From Pontibacter qinzhouensis (GTDB lineage Bacteria; Bacteroidota; Bacteroidia; Cytophagales; Hymenobacteraceae): a stretch of 46,108 nucleotides of DNA. Under the pieces are notes generated by a model. It saw nothing but the letters and a program-made list of their open reading frames with translations. It was not told the DNA's origin and made no database searches. The stretch is from assembly GCF_008017455.1 (NCBI RefSeq), contig NZ_VRTY01000046.1, forward strand, positions 1 to 46,108, read 5' to 3'. The position numbers and the translations under genes were made by a program. This document shows, one piece after another, positions 8,688 to 17,575 of the stretch; position 1 is the first letter of the stretch; the number at the start of each line of letters is the position of its first letter.

Positions 8688-9425
8688 TTACTCTTCCAGC
8701 TTTTTCTGCTCAACATGGGCATTAATAGCATGTAACGCTGGGTTAGCAGCCATAATAGCAATTATTTCTTCTGCAGGTAATCTGTCAGTCTTATAGTCTT
8801 CTATAAGCTTCCGAAGTAACTCCAGATCTTCCGGGTTATCTAAGGTTAAACGATACTTACTGGCATCTGATGTACGCTGGTAATGTACTATTTTGGTACC
8901 CGGAATCTTTTGCTGATTTATATAAGGTGTAACATGTTCTATGTCAGCGGTATAAGTAGCAGCATGATAAGCAGTGTGCAGGAGTTTAAACGAAAAAATC
9001 TCGAAGTCGAAGCCGCGTGGGTAAGTTCTAATCAGCGCATTAGACAGGTATACCATGTCGTCAGCTAAAGCCAGGTACTGTTGCAGGGCATCGGCTATAA
9101 CATTGCCATCTAGCAGCGGGCAATCTGAAGTTACTCTTACAATAACTTCTAACTTGTGTTCCAGAGCGCATTCATAAAAACGGCTCAGCACATGGTGCTC
9201 ATCGCCTCTGTAGCAGGGTATGGCTTGTTGGTGGGCAAAAGTAGCAATAGCATCATCGGTAGTATTGGTGGTGGTCGCAATGTACACTGGCAAGCCAGCC
9301 TGCTGCAGTCTATCCGTCTGGTGTTGCAGCATGGTTTTGTTTCCGGCTGTTAGCAGCACTTTACCTGGCAGGCGGGTGCTTGTCATGCGGGCCTGCGTAA
9401 TAACCCCTATTTTTTTACCTACCAT
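8688..9425 (-). CDS. pseF: pseudaminic acid cytidylyltransferase PseF
   Basis: A 245-aa nucleotidyltransferase that activates pseudaminic acid with CTP to CMP-pseudaminic acid, the donor for transfer. The N-terminal nucleotide-binding signature GVITQARMTSTRLPGKVL is clear. It is followed by TSDCPLLDGNVI, in which the aspartates would bind the metal, and later NPEDLELL. The frame opens at a TTG at 9434, but the ATG at 9425 puts the start right before the conserved motif and is preferred. It overlaps the pseC stop by 11 nt, which implies coupled translation. Confidence 0.92.
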   Translation of the reverse strand: MVGKKIGVITQARMTSTRLPGKVLLTAGNKTMLQHQTDRLQQAGLPVYIATTTNTTDDAIATFAHQQAIPCYRGDEHHVLSRFYECALEHKLEVIVRVTSDCPLLDGNVIADALQQYLALADDMVYLSNALIRTYPRGFDFEIFSFKLLHTAYHAATYTADIEHVTPYINQQKIPGTKIVHYQRTSDASKYRLTLDNPEDLELLRKLIEDYKTDRLPAEEIIAIMAANPALHAINAHVEQKKLEE

Positions 9426-10602
9426 TAAATACAAACTCCTTCACCTTCTCAATTACAAACAACTGCTCCTCCTCTGTTAAAGTGGGGTACATGGGCAGGC
9501 TGAGGCACTCGGAGTAGTACTTTTCCGCCACCGGAAAATCGCCTGGCTTATAGCCTAGATTTCTGTAATAGGGCATGGTGTGGGCCGGAATATAGTGCAC
9601 TTGGGCATAAATCTGGTGCCGCCGCAGGTGCTCGTATAAGCCTTGCCGGTTTTGTACCCTGATTATATACAGGTGGTAAGCGTGGCCGGTATCGTCTGCT
9701 GCACCTAATGCTGCAGCTTCGGTCTGAACCACACCCAGACCAGCCACATCTTTAAAAGCCTGATCGTAAGTTCGCGCTATTGCCTTTCTTCTGGTTAACC
9801 CTTCTTCGGCACGCTGCAACTGCGACAGGCCGAGGGCACATAAAATATCCGGAATTCGATAGTTATAGCCAAGTTCCTGCATCTCCATGTACCAAGGGCC
9901 ATGGTTCTCCTGCATCAGTTCCGGGTCTTTCGTGATGCCATGGGTCCGGTAGAGCAGCAGTTTATTATAGAGAGCTTCGTTGTTGGTGGTGATCATGCCT
10001 CCTTCGCCGGTAGCGATATGTTTTACCGGGTGAAATGAGAAAATAGACAGGTCTGCGAAGTTTCCATTGCCGCACATTTGCTTTGTGCCATCGCTATCGT
10101 AGAAAAAACCGCCGGGGGCGTGGCAGGCATCCTCAATTATCCAGAGGTTGTGCTGGTCGGCAAGTTCCCGCAGCTCCTGCAGGTTTACCGGGTTACCGCC
10201 AAAATCAACAGGAATAAGGCCGGCATAATACCCTGCTGGTTTGCTTTCAAGCATCTGGCGCACAAGGTTAGTATCGAGCAGAATGGTGTTGGGGTCAACA
10301 TCGGCAAAAACTATTTCGCCACCACAGTAGCGAATGCAGTTAGCAGAGGCAACAAAGGTTATAGGAGTTGTGATTACCCTCGTTTGCTGGTTTACGTTCA
10401 GGGCGAGGGCACACAAATGCAGGGCTGCTGTTCCGTTTGCCACCGCCACAGCATATTTCGCACCTACATAATTGGCAAAGGCAGCCTCAAAAGCGGCCAC
10501 TGTAGGACCCTGCGTCAGAAAATCTGCTTGCAAAGTGGCCACCACAGCGGCAATATCTGCCTCCGATATGTGTTGCTTGCCGTACGGTATTGCCTTCCTC
10601 AT
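9415..10602 (-). CDS. pseC: UDP-4-amino-4,6-dideoxy-AltNAc aminotransferase PseC
   Basis: A 395-aa DegT-family PLP aminotransferase that converts the 4-keto product of PseB to the 4-amino sugar. N-terminal PYGKQHISEADI is characteristic of PseC. ANGTAALHLCALAL binds the cofactor phosphate, IIEDACHA carries the ring-binding aspartate, and SFHPVKHIATGEGG carries the Schiff-base lysine. The ATG start is well placed. It overlaps pseF at its 3' end, while a 213-bp gap with a dispersed repeat separates it from pseB upstream. Confidence 0.93.
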   Translation of the reverse strand: MRKAIPYGKQHISEADIAAVVATLQADFLTQGPTVAAFEAAFANYVGAKYAVAVANGTAALHLCALALNVNQQTRVITTPITFVASANCIRYCGGEIVFADVDPNTILLDTNLVRQMLESKPAGYYAGLIPVDFGGNPVNLQELRELADQHNLWIIEDACHAPGGFFYDSDGTKQMCGNGNFADLSIFSFHPVKHIATGEGGMITTNNEALYNKLLLYRTHGITKDPELMQENHGPWYMEMQELGYNYRIPDILCALGLSQLQRAEEGLTRRKAIARTYDQAFKDVAGLGVVQTEAAALGAADDTGHAYHLYIIRVQNRQGLYEHLRRHQIYAQVHYIPAHTMPYYRNLGYKPGDFPVAEKYYSECLSLPMYPTLTEEEQLFVIEKVKEFVFNGR

Positions 10603-10640
10603 GTTTGGGAACGTGTGAATTACGATTGTTGTACCTATTA

Positions 10641-10663
10641 AATTATTCTAATGAAATTAATGG
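10641..10663 (+). repeat. truncated copy of the dispersed repeat (left half only)
   Basis: AATTATT, CTAATGAAATT, then AATGG matches the AT-rich left end of copies C and D but lacks the GGCCTTCC and CAAGGG blocks. It lies about 90 bp from full copy C in the same orientation. Confidence 0.4.
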
Positions 10664-10731
10664 TTATAAATAGTATTCTGCTTCTTCAGAACAACAAATT
10701 TATCCATTTAATCATTTAACAATCAACAACT

Positions 10732-10795
10732 TAATTATTCTAATAAAAAAGGCCTTCCAAGCGTTTTTGCGCCAAAAAGTGTCAAGGGTTGGAGG
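10732..10795 (+). repeat. dispersed 60-bp repeat, copy C
   Basis: AATTATT, 11 nt, GGCCTTCC, 24 nt, CAAGGGT. It lies between pseB and pseC, inside the pathway operon, 20 bp beyond the pseB stop codon. Confidence 0.85.
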
Positions 10796-10815
10796 ACCTA
10801 AGTCGCTGGTTCTTG

Positions 10816-11835
10816 TTAAACTGTAAAGGCCGGGTCTACGTGCTGGCGAATCTGCTCTCTTATCTGCTCCACGTTCAGCCACTCGTCGTTTGTACCTGAG
10901 TTATATTTAAAACCAAGCTCTACCATTTTCCCGTTATGCGCCTTCAGGAAATCCTCTGTTCTCCAGATAGGTGTGGAAGGAAGAATAACGTAGTATTTGG
11001 CCAGTTCCACAGTGTTCAGCGAATCCGTTTCCGTTATCATCTCTTCGTGGAGTTTCTCGCCCGGGCGTATACCTACAATTTCCTGGGTGCAGTTTGGGCC
11101 GATAGCCTCTGCTACCTCTGTTATGCGATACGACGGAATTTTGGGTACGAATATTTCGCCTCCCCAATGGTTCCCGAGCGCATGGAAAACCAGGTCCACG
11201 CCTTCTTCCAACGAAATATTAAAGCGAGTCATGTCGGGGTGGGTAATGGGCAATACGCCATCTTGTCGCTTCTGCATAAAAAAAGGCACTACAGAACCTC
11301 TCGAGCCAATAACGTTGCCATAGCGCACCACCGAAAAGCGAATATCACGGCTGCCTTTCATGTTGTTGGCGGCTACAAACAGCTTATCGGAGCAAAGTTT
11401 GGTGGCACCGTAGAGGTTAATAGGAGCCGCCGCTTTGTCGGTAGAAAGTGCCACAACATCTTTTACTCCACAATCGAGGGCGGCGTTGATAACGTTTTCG
11501 GCACCGAGCACATTGGTTTTAATGCACTCCATCGGGTTATACTCCGCTGCAGGCACTTGTTTTAAGGCAGCGGCATGCACAATAATATCGATGCCTTCGC
11601 AGGCACGTTTAAAACGGTCGCCATCGCGCACATCTCCAATAAAAAACCGGATAGAAGGGTATTTGCTCCAGGGAAAAAGCTGCGACATCTCGTATTGTTT
11701 CAGCTCGTCGCGCGAGTAAATTACCAGTCGCTTTACCTGCGGAAACTGCTTGTAGACCATTTCTACAAACTTTTTACCGAAAGAGCCTGTGCCACCTGTT
11801 ACCAGTATGGCCTTATGGTTAAGGTCTAATGCCAT
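10816..11835 (-). CDS. pseB: UDP-GlcNAc 4,6-dehydratase (inverting) PseB
   Basis: A 339-aa extended short-chain dehydrogenase that catalyses the first step to pseudaminic acid: dehydration and C5 inversion of UDP-GlcNAc to the 4-keto-L-arabino-hexulose. The Rossmann motif VTGGTGSFGKKF (about residues 12-23), the AALKQVPAAEYNP segment, and the STDKAAAPINLYGATK segment with catalytic Tyr and Lys are typical of PseB. The promoter is presumably in the 292-bp gap upstream, though no clear TAnnTTTG box was found there. Confidence 0.93.
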   Translation of the reverse strand: MALDLNHKAILVTGGTGSFGKKFVEMVYKQFPQVKRLVIYSRDELKQYEMSQLFPWSKYPSIRFFIGDVRDGDRFKRACEGIDIIVHAAALKQVPAAEYNPMECIKTNVLGAENVINAALDCGVKDVVALSTDKAAAPINLYGATKLCSDKLFVAANNMKGSRDIRFSVVRYGNVIGSRGSVVPFFMQKRQDGVLPITHPDMTRFNISLEEGVDLVFHALGNHWGGEIFVPKIPSYRITEVAEAIGPNCTQEIVGIRPGEKLHEEMITETDSLNTVELAKYYVILPSTPIWRTEDFLKAHNGKMVELGFKYNSGTNDEWLNVEQIREQIRQHVDPAFTV

Positions 11836-12057
11836 TCTTAAATTAAACTAAGTATGTTCAGGCACCGAAATTTGCCTGTTGGGCCTGCAAGTTACAGAAT
11901 TTATAAAGAGGAACGGAAGACCCGCGAACGCAATTTTTGCACGGAAGCTTCTTTACAATTTTTTACAAAGCCTGATGCCCTGACAACAAATACAGTAGCT
12001 GCCCTTATGGTAGCAGTAAAAGCTGCTGCCGCTAACCCTTTTAGGTAAAAATCTTCA

Positions 12058-12120
12058 AATTATTCAAATGAAAATGGCCTTCCGAAGCTTTTATGGCAAA
12101 ATTGGTCCAAGGGTAAAAGG
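12058..12120 (+). repeat. dispersed 60-bp repeat, copy D
   Basis: AATTATT, 11 nt, GGCCTTCC, 24 nt, CAAGGGT. It ends 7 bp from the stop codon of the family 4 glycosyltransferase (12128), between that gene and pseB. The rest of the 11836-12127 gap shows no convincing gene. Confidence 0.85.
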
Positions 12121-12127
12121 CTTCTGT

Positions 12128-13450
12128 TTAATCAACCAGCTCTCTAATAATTGTTGCCAGTTGCTGTGTCAGTACGCGCCTGGAGTAGCTGGTATGGTTA
12201 ATGAGCGGCAGGTCCAGGTTCGGGTTTTTTAGCCAGGCCCTGCACATCTGCGTCAGGTGGTCCAGTATCAGGTCGTAGGCGGTGTAGTGGAACAACCTGC
12301 CGGCACCGCACTCATCTATAATGCGGTCTGTATCGGAGTGCACCGGCCCCAGGCACACAATGGGTTTGTTAGAGGCCAGGTACTCAAACAGCTTGCCCGG
12401 CACGTTGGCAAACACATGCGGTACATCGGCTATGGCAAGCAACAGCACCGTACTTTCCATGAGGTATTGAATGGCACGCGTGTGTGGCACATGCGGAATA
12501 AATTCTGTTATGCCGATCAGCCCGGCTTTCTCGATCCGCTTGTGCACTCCCTCCGACACTTTTCCTACAAAGCGCAGCTTAAACTCAATTTCGTGGTAAA
12601 CCGACCGCAAATTTGCCAAAGCCTTCAAGAACACATCGATGTTGTAGCTCTCGGTAATGGTGCCGGTGTAGGTAATCAGAAATGAGTTAGTGGGTGGGGC
12701 AGAGGGGTATACAAAGTCATCGTCGTCGTAACCATTCGGGATAACATGAATTTTATCGGGATCGATGCCTGCCGGTTTGTTCAGAAACAAGCGTTTGGTG
12801 TCTTCGCTGGTCACAATAACGGCATCGGCCTGCTCCAGCACCTGCCGCTCATATTTCTGGTCGAGGCGTTTGGCCAGGGCCGTGTGGTAAAGCTGGTCAT
12901 AATAATGAATGTTTGTCCAGGGGTCGCGCAGGTCGGCAATCCATTTAATGCCATATTTTTTCCGGAGTTCCAACCCGATTAATTGGGTGGAGTGGGGCGG
13001 GCTGGTGGTTATAATAACCTTGTAAGGGCCGTTGTGCAGCAGCTCTTCCGATTTTTTGAGGGCATGTTTGTTCCAGCCAACACGGGCATCCGGAATAAAA
13101 AGATTACCCCGCACAAATTTAAACATCTTGTCTAGAAACGAATCTTTCCCTTGCTGGTTGGCAAAGCCGCTATAGGGTATTTCCTTTTTGCCAGAGAGTT
13201 TTTTGTAGTACTCGAAAGGCTCAGAGGTAGCTGTGCGGTGCACCTCCAGCCCAGCCGGCACCTCGTTCTCGAAGGTAGGATCTAACAAGGGGTAAGAGGC
13301 TTGTTTTTCATCTACCGTCAGAACGGTGGGCACAATACCTGCCTCCGGAAAATACTTAATAAATTTGAGCCCACGTTGCACCCCCGGTCCGCCGGAGGGT
13401 GGCCAGTAGTAGGAGATAAAAAGCAGTTGTAACGGATCGTGTGGTTTCAA
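12128..13450 (-). CDS. glycosyltransferase family 4-like protein
   Basis: A 440-aa GT-B glycosyltransferase. The N-terminal domain begins LLFISYYWPPSGGPGVQRGLKF, the usual acceptor-side glycine-rich loop. ITTSPPHSTQLIG and WIADLRDPWTN follow. The C-terminal donor domain has ITYTGTI, VIPNGYDDDDF and PGKLFEYLASNKPIV, typical of Bacteroidota GT4 enzymes of polysaccharide loci. The frame opens with TTG (13448-13450) and no nearer ATG would keep the N-terminal motif. It lies upstream of pseB on the same strand, so it may belong to the same glycan locus. Donor and acceptor are unknown. Confidence 0.82.
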   Translation of the reverse strand: MKPHDPLQLLFISYYWPPSGGPGVQRGLKFIKYFPEAGIVPTVLTVDEKQASYPLLDPTFENEVPAGLEVHRTATSEPFEYYKKLSGKKEIPYSGFANQQGKDSFLDKMFKFVRGNLFIPDARVGWNKHALKKSEELLHNGPYKVIITTSPPHSTQLIGLELRKKYGIKWIADLRDPWTNIHYYDQLYHTALAKRLDQKYERQVLEQADAVIVTSEDTKRLFLNKPAGIDPDKIHVIPNGYDDDDFVYPSAPPTNSFLITYTGTITESYNIDVFLKALANLRSVYHEIEFKLRFVGKVSEGVHKRIEKAGLIGITEFIPHVPHTRAIQYLMESTVLLLAIADVPHVFANVPGKLFEYLASNKPIVCLGPVHSDTDRIIDECGAGRLFHYTAYDLILDHLTQMCRAWLKNPNLDLPLINHTSYSRRVLTQQLATIIRELVD

Positions 13451-13607
13451 TTTATAGCCTTATAATCTGTTTTTTTTCTGATTAAATTATGCCACCAGTT
13501 AACGCTTTACGCGAACAATAAAATACTGTCTGGTGCAGGAACCAAAGAAATTTAAAGTTAGAAGATTTTTTTGATGATGAAGCCTAATCAACAGCCTTTG
13601 CCAAAAA

Positions 13608-14225
13608 TTACCTGGTGGCAGCAGCCATCAGTTTACGCAGCTCTACAAAAGAATTATATGGGCCGGTGGTGGCTACGGAGTTCACAACCCAGGCCGGGAG
13701 CGATCCTCCGGGGTTTACACTGAACACATATTCTGCCTGAATGGCTTTATCGGGCAGGGGAGTTATTTTCCAGGAGGCGGTGGAGTATGGCACCCTTACT
13801 TTGCCTTTTTGATGAGGCATGTAATCGAGTTGACTTTTAGACTGGATAGTGGCTTCCTGGGTAGCAGGATCTGTCGTAACGCTGAGTTGCAATACCATGT
13901 CGCGGTCGCTTACGGGCCAGGGCAGGTCGGCTACACTGTAGTAAATTAGGGAGCTTTGGTCTGTTTGTTTCAGCAAACGAGACTCTTTGATGCCGTACAC
14001 CCAGTTTTTATGATTAGCAACATCTAACAGCACCTGCACCAGTTGGTCTGTTGTGCCTGGCATATCTGCTACAACTTTTATCTCCTTCAGTTTTTCATCT
14101 CCCAACTTACGGGTATATACCTTAATGCCATCCTCATCTTTCTTTAGTTCCCAATTGTCCTGTGCCAGTAGACCAGTTGAAGAAAAGATAAAAAGAAACG
14201 CTACTACGCCTAAAACTCGTTTCAT
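13608..14225 (-). CDS. secreted START-domain protein
   Basis: A 205-aa protein with a signal peptide (MKRVLGVVAFLFIF... cleaved near LLAQ, about residue 22). It is followed by a START/polyketide-cyclase-like lipid-binding fold: DNWELKKDEDGIKVYTRK at the beginning, a central PWPVSDRDMV segment and a final amphipathic helix. This matches exported START-domain proteins that are common in Bacteroidota. The ligand is unknown. It is monocistronic, with divergent ffh beyond a 225-bp gap. Confidence 0.8.
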   Translation of the reverse strand: MKRVLGVVAFLFIFSSTGLLAQDNWELKKDEDGIKVYTRKLGDEKLKEIKVVADMPGTTDQLVQVLLDVANHKNWVYGIKESRLLKQTDQSSLIYYSVADLPWPVSDRDMVLQLSVTTDPATQEATIQSKSQLDYMPHQKGKVRVPYSTASWKITPLPDKAIQAEYVFSVNPGGSLPAWVVNSVATTGPYNSFVELRKLMAAATR

Positions 14226-14450
14226 GTAAATTCTGCAGTTTAGTTCTTTGTGTACTTACGGAAAATCGCCAAATGTTGTACAGGTATTAAGCAGGCCTGC
14301 TGCTCCGGCTACATGTAGTATTTGAGAAATAGCTCGTTGAATTTGCCTTTTTCACGCACAAACTTTAAGACAAACCTACAAGCTTTGGCAGGCACTAGTA
14401 TCATATAAAAAGAAAAATACCTATTTTTGTAGGTAAATCCAGAAAAAGAG

Positions 14451-15785
14451 ATGTTTGATAATTTAAGTAACAAGTTAGACCGTGCCTTTAAAACACTGAA
14501 AGGCCAGGGAAGCATTACCGAAATTAACGTTGCACAAACCATAAAAGAGGTGCGCCGTGCCCTGGTAGATGCTGACGTAAACTATAAAGTTGCCAAAACG
14601 GTTACCGATAAGATAAAAGACGAGGCCATGGGCCGCGATGTCCTTATTTCTGTATCGCCGGGCCAGCTGATGGTGAAGATCGTATATGAGGAGCTGACCG
14701 AGCTGATGGGTGGCGAAAAGCAGGATATCAATATTAAAGGTGATCCGGCTATTATCCTGATTGCAGGTTTACAAGGTTCTGGTAAAACAACGTTTACAGG
14801 CAAGCTCGCTAATTTCCTTAAAAAGCAAAACCGCAATGTATTGGTTGCCGCCTGCGACGTGTACCGTCCGGCTGCGATAAACCAGCTGCAGGTGCTGGCA
14901 GAGCAGGTGGGCGTAGAGGCCTATACCGAACTCGAAAACAAAAATCCGGTTCAGATTGCCCTCAACGCCATTGAGCATGCCAGAAAAACAAACAAGAAAG
15001 TAGTTATTATCGATACCGCCGGCCGTTTGGCAGTAGACGAGGCGATGATGAACGAAATTGCCGAGATCAAGCGTGCCGTAAAGCCAACCGAAACGCTCTT
15101 CGTGGTTGATTCCATGACTGGTCAGGATGCGGTGAACACAGCCAAAACATTTAACGATCGCATCAACTTCGATGGCGTGGTTCTTACCAAGCTCGATGGT
15201 GATTCGCGTGGTGGTGCCGCCCTTTCCATCAGGTCGGTAGTAGAGAAACCGATTAAGTTTATCTCTACCGGCGAGAAAATGGAAGCGCTCGACCTGTTTT
15301 ACCCAGACCGGATGGCCCAGCGTATTCTGGGCATGGGCGACGTAATATCGTTAGTAGAGCGTGCGCAGCAAGCCTTCGACGAAGACGAAGCCAAACGCAT
15401 CAACAAGAAAATCCGCAAAAACCAGTTCAACTTCGATGACTTCCTGACACAGCTGGAGCAGATAAAGAAGATGGGCGATATAAAGGACCTTGTAGGCATG
15501 ATACCTGGTGTAGGCAAGGCGCTGAAGGATGTGGAGATAGATGAGAATGCTTTTAAACCAATCGAAGCCATTATTAAATCGATGACGCCACATGAGCGCG
15601 AAAACCCGGATGTAATTTCTGGTAGCCGTCGTGCGCGTATCGCCAAAGGCAGCGGAACTGATATACAGCAGGTAAACAACCTGATGAAGCAGTTTAACGA
15701 CATGCGTAAGATGATGCGCTCTATGAACAAAATGGCTGGTAAGCCAGGTGGTCTGGCAAATCTTGCTAAAATGATGGGTAAGTAA
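14451..15785 (+). CDS. ffh: signal recognition particle protein Ffh (SRP54)
   Basis: A 444-aa GTPase that binds 4.5S RNA and signal sequences and delivers ribosomes to FtsY at the inner membrane. The N domain is at residues 1 to about 90. The G domain has GLQGSGKTT (106-114), DTAGR and TKLDGDSRGGA. The methionine-rich M domain forms the C-terminus, with the RNA-binding SRRARIAKGSG helix. Length is normal for the family. A TAnnTTTG-like box (14422-14429) lies 21 bp before the ATG, though no TTTG at the proper distance was seen. Confidence 0.97.
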   Translation: MFDNLSNKLDRAFKTLKGQGSITEINVAQTIKEVRRALVDADVNYKVAKTVTDKIKDEAMGRDVLISVSPGQLMVKIVYEELTELMGGEKQDINIKGDPAIILIAGLQGSGKTTFTGKLANFLKKQNRNVLVAACDVYRPAAINQLQVLAEQVGVEAYTELENKNPVQIALNAIEHARKTNKKVVIIDTAGRLAVDEAMMNEIAEIKRAVKPTETLFVVDSMTGQDAVNTAKTFNDRINFDGVVLTKLDGDSRGGAALSIRSVVEKPIKFISTGEKMEALDLFYPDRMAQRILGMGDVISLVERAQQAFDEDEAKRINKKIRKNQFNFDDFLTQLEQIKKMGDIKDLVGMIPGVGKALKDVEIDENAFKPIEAIIKSMTPHERENPDVISGSRRARIAKGSGTDIQQVNNLMKQFNDMRKMMRSMNKMAGKPGGLANLAKMMGK

Positions 15786-15799
15786 AATTTAACCTTATT

Positions 15800-15848
15800 A
15801 AAAGGAGCAGGGGCAGTACCAGATGTGGTGCTGCCCCTGCTCCTTTTT
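15800..15848 (+). terminator. rho-independent terminator of ffh
   Basis: Twenty-two-base arms (AAAAGGAGCAGGGGCAG... with its complement, one G-U pair) around a 4-nt loop end in TTTTT, 15 bp after the ffh stop codon. With A and T runs on both sides it could also stop transcription arriving from the minus-strand side. Confidence 0.9.
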
Positions 15849-15894
15849 ATCCTATAATACTATCCGTAACTTATCTGGTGAGCTAGTCAGTAAA

Positions 15895-16368
15895 TCAATA
15901 TGCTTTTTTGTTTTCGTGCTGTTCCCAGGCCTCGAAGCCAGCCAGAGCCTCCTCCCGAAGAAGCTGTAGCATGGGTATATGCCGGTCTGGCAGAGCCTTG
16001 TCCAGTTCCTCATAAATAAACTGATCGTCGAAACCGGCCTGAGCGGCATCTGCTTTGGTGTTGCCGTAGTATACTTGGCGGGGCCGGGCCCAGTAAATTG
16101 CTCCCAGGCACATGGGGCATGGCTCACAACTGGTGTACAGGTCGCAGTCGGTAAGCTGAAACGTGCCAAGAGCCTGGCAAGCCTTCCGTATGGCATCTAC
16201 CTCAGCGTGCGCGGTCGGGTCGTTAGAAGAGAGCACATTGTTATAACCACGGGCTATAATCTGGCCGTCTCGTACCACGACAGCACCAAAAGGGCCTCCA
16301 AACCCAGCCTTCATTTTTTCAATCGATAAGCGGATTGCTTCCCGCATAAATTCTTCCTGATCCTTCAT
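15895..16368 (-). CDS. guaD: guanine deaminase (nucleoside deaminase family)
   Basis: A 157-aa cytidine-deaminase-fold protein, close to the size of the small Bacillus-type guanine deaminase. It has the zinc and proton-shuttle motif HAE (H54-E56) and the zinc cysteines in PCPMC (C84, C87). TDCDLYTSCEPCPMCLGAIYWAR is typical of GuaD, which converts guanine to xanthine; tRNA adenosine deaminases usually show different flanks. It converges on ffh, and the ffh terminator lies between them. Confidence 0.85.
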   Translation of the reverse strand: MKDQEEFMREAIRLSIEKMKAGFGGPFGAVVVRDGQIIARGYNNVLSSNDPTAHAEVDAIRKACQALGTFQLTDCDLYTSCEPCPMCLGAIYWARPRQVYYGNTKADAAQAGFDDQFIYEELDKALPDRHIPMLQLLREEALAGFEAWEQHENKKAY

Positions 16369-16508
16369 TTACTAATCACGTTTTATTTAATTCTCTACAT
16401 TACGAGACTCAACCGATACACTTACTATACCTATTTTTAAGATTTATCGTTATGAATTGGAAAATTCAGCAGAAATTAGTTTAATTCCGAAGCAAATAAG
16501 AAAAAGCT

Positions 16509-16997
16509 ATGACTTGGTTCTCTCTGCTCTTTTTATGGCTGGCCTTAAGTTCCGGAGCACCGGCCATTGTTTTGGCTACAGACAACCCTGTTGCACGAAC
16601 CAAACACGACTCTATAGCAGATCTCTCGAAGGTGTGGGTACTGCGCGAGCGGTTTGTGCAGGAAGAACAGGAGTTGGTATCGGTGCGGCCAGTGCCGAAG
16701 TATGTACTCACATTTCACGCGGATAGTACGTACCGGCTCATCCAGGAAAACGATTTGCCCAACGCCGTTAACGGTCCAGAAGTAGTGGAGGAAGGTGTTT
16801 GGGAACTTGACGGAAACAAAGGATATATTGGTGTAAGAGTAACGCAGGTAGATGGAAGGGCCATTCGCAGTGCCCTTGCCTACCGTTGGCAAATCGCCCG
16901 GATTCTGCCGAGCCAGCTGGTGCTCTCCACCATTGCCTCTGGTGCTGAAGTACTCGTGTTTGAAGAGAAGAAACTATCCGCAAAACGAAAGCTATAA
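16509..16997 (+). CDS. secreted lipocalin-like hypothetical protein
   Basis: A 162-aa protein with an N-terminal hydrophobic signal segment (about residues 1-23). The mature part has the rhythm of lipocalin-like proteins of Bacteroidota: a K.W.L strand, a Y.LTFHADSTYRL strand, then EGVWELDGN and a final W.I..L....LVL pair. No ligand residues can be named. An upstream ATG in another frame is not supported. It is followed by a 115-bp gap and then a dispersed repeat. Confidence 0.6.
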   Translation: MTWFSLLFLWLALSSGAPAIVLATDNPVARTKHDSIADLSKVWVLRERFVQEEQELVSVRPVPKYVLTFHADSTYRLIQENDLPNAVNGPEVVEEGVWELDGNKGYIGVRVTQVDGRAIRSALAYRWQIARILPSQLVLSTIASGAEVLVFEEKKLSAKRKL

Positions 16998-17111
16998 CCA
17001 CAAGAAAAGTACTTTCGGGATCGATTTAATAAAATCAGTTCCTCCTGAATATTTTAAATACATAGGTGTAGAGCAGGTGCAGGCAATGCTGTTGAGTTAT
17101 GTGCCTGCAGG

Positions 17112-17175
17112 AAATTATTTAAATAAAATAAGCCTCCAGAAGGATTTTCAGTAAAAAAAGCTCAAGGGTAGGGAG
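17112..17175 (+). repeat. dispersed 60-bp repeat, copy H
   Basis: AATTATT, 11 nt, AGCCTCCA, 24 nt, CAAGGGT. It is diverged in the central block but has the same spacing as the other seven copies. It lies between the lipocalin-like gene and a long palindromic terminator. Confidence 0.75.
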
Positions 17176-17211
17176 GTTATCTTTGTGGAGGTATGCTTTA
17201 TATTTATAAGT

Positions 17212-17269
17212 GCAAAAGAACTAAAAAGGCAGCATAGGTTTACCTATGCTGCCTTTTTAGTTCTTTTGC
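17212..17269. terminator. 28-bp perfect palindrome, bidirectional terminator-like
   Basis: Two perfect 28-bp arms are separated by 2 nt. The centre is GC-rich (GGCAGCATAGGT and complement), flanked by AAAAA on one side and TTTTT on the other, so it reads as a factor-independent terminator on both strands. The plus-strand gene it could serve ends 215 bp upstream. No intact minus-strand gene ends beside it. The rest of 17270-17575 holds no gene I can support. Confidence 0.75.
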
Positions 17270-17575
17270 TTGTTTCGCTCTTTGCTCTTACTTAGAAGCG
17301 GCAAAGTCTTTAAGCTTTAAGAAGCTTTCATCCTGCTTATATCGCTATAAGCACCATGTGGGACTAAACTTATCAATACATAGTTTTACGATAGCGCTTT
17401 AGTTTAGTTTACTATATTTATGTTTTTTCTTATTTAAAGCTGATTTGTTGGATTTAATTTTGTTGAAAAAATAATTGCAGTCAAAAACTGTGTTAGTTGC
17501 CTCTAAATGGTAATAAAATCAAAAAGAGGTTGTAATCGTACTAAAGTAGAGCGAAGTCTTATTTATATTTGGTTT

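Noticed and set aside
11854..12048. A 64-codon plus-strand frame between pseB and the GT4 gene.
   Set aside because: No recognisable motif, no ribosome or promoter signal, and it lies where the pseB promoter is expected.
16998..17154. An open frame continuing past the lipocalin-like gene, reading VPPEYFKYIGVEQVQAML.
   Set aside because: Its end lies inside dispersed repeat copy H and no start or family supports it.
17288..17341. A minus-strand protein-like ending (QDESFLKLKDFAASK) just ahead of the long palindrome.
   Set aside because: Only 18 codons follow an in-frame stop; too short to call a gene remnant.
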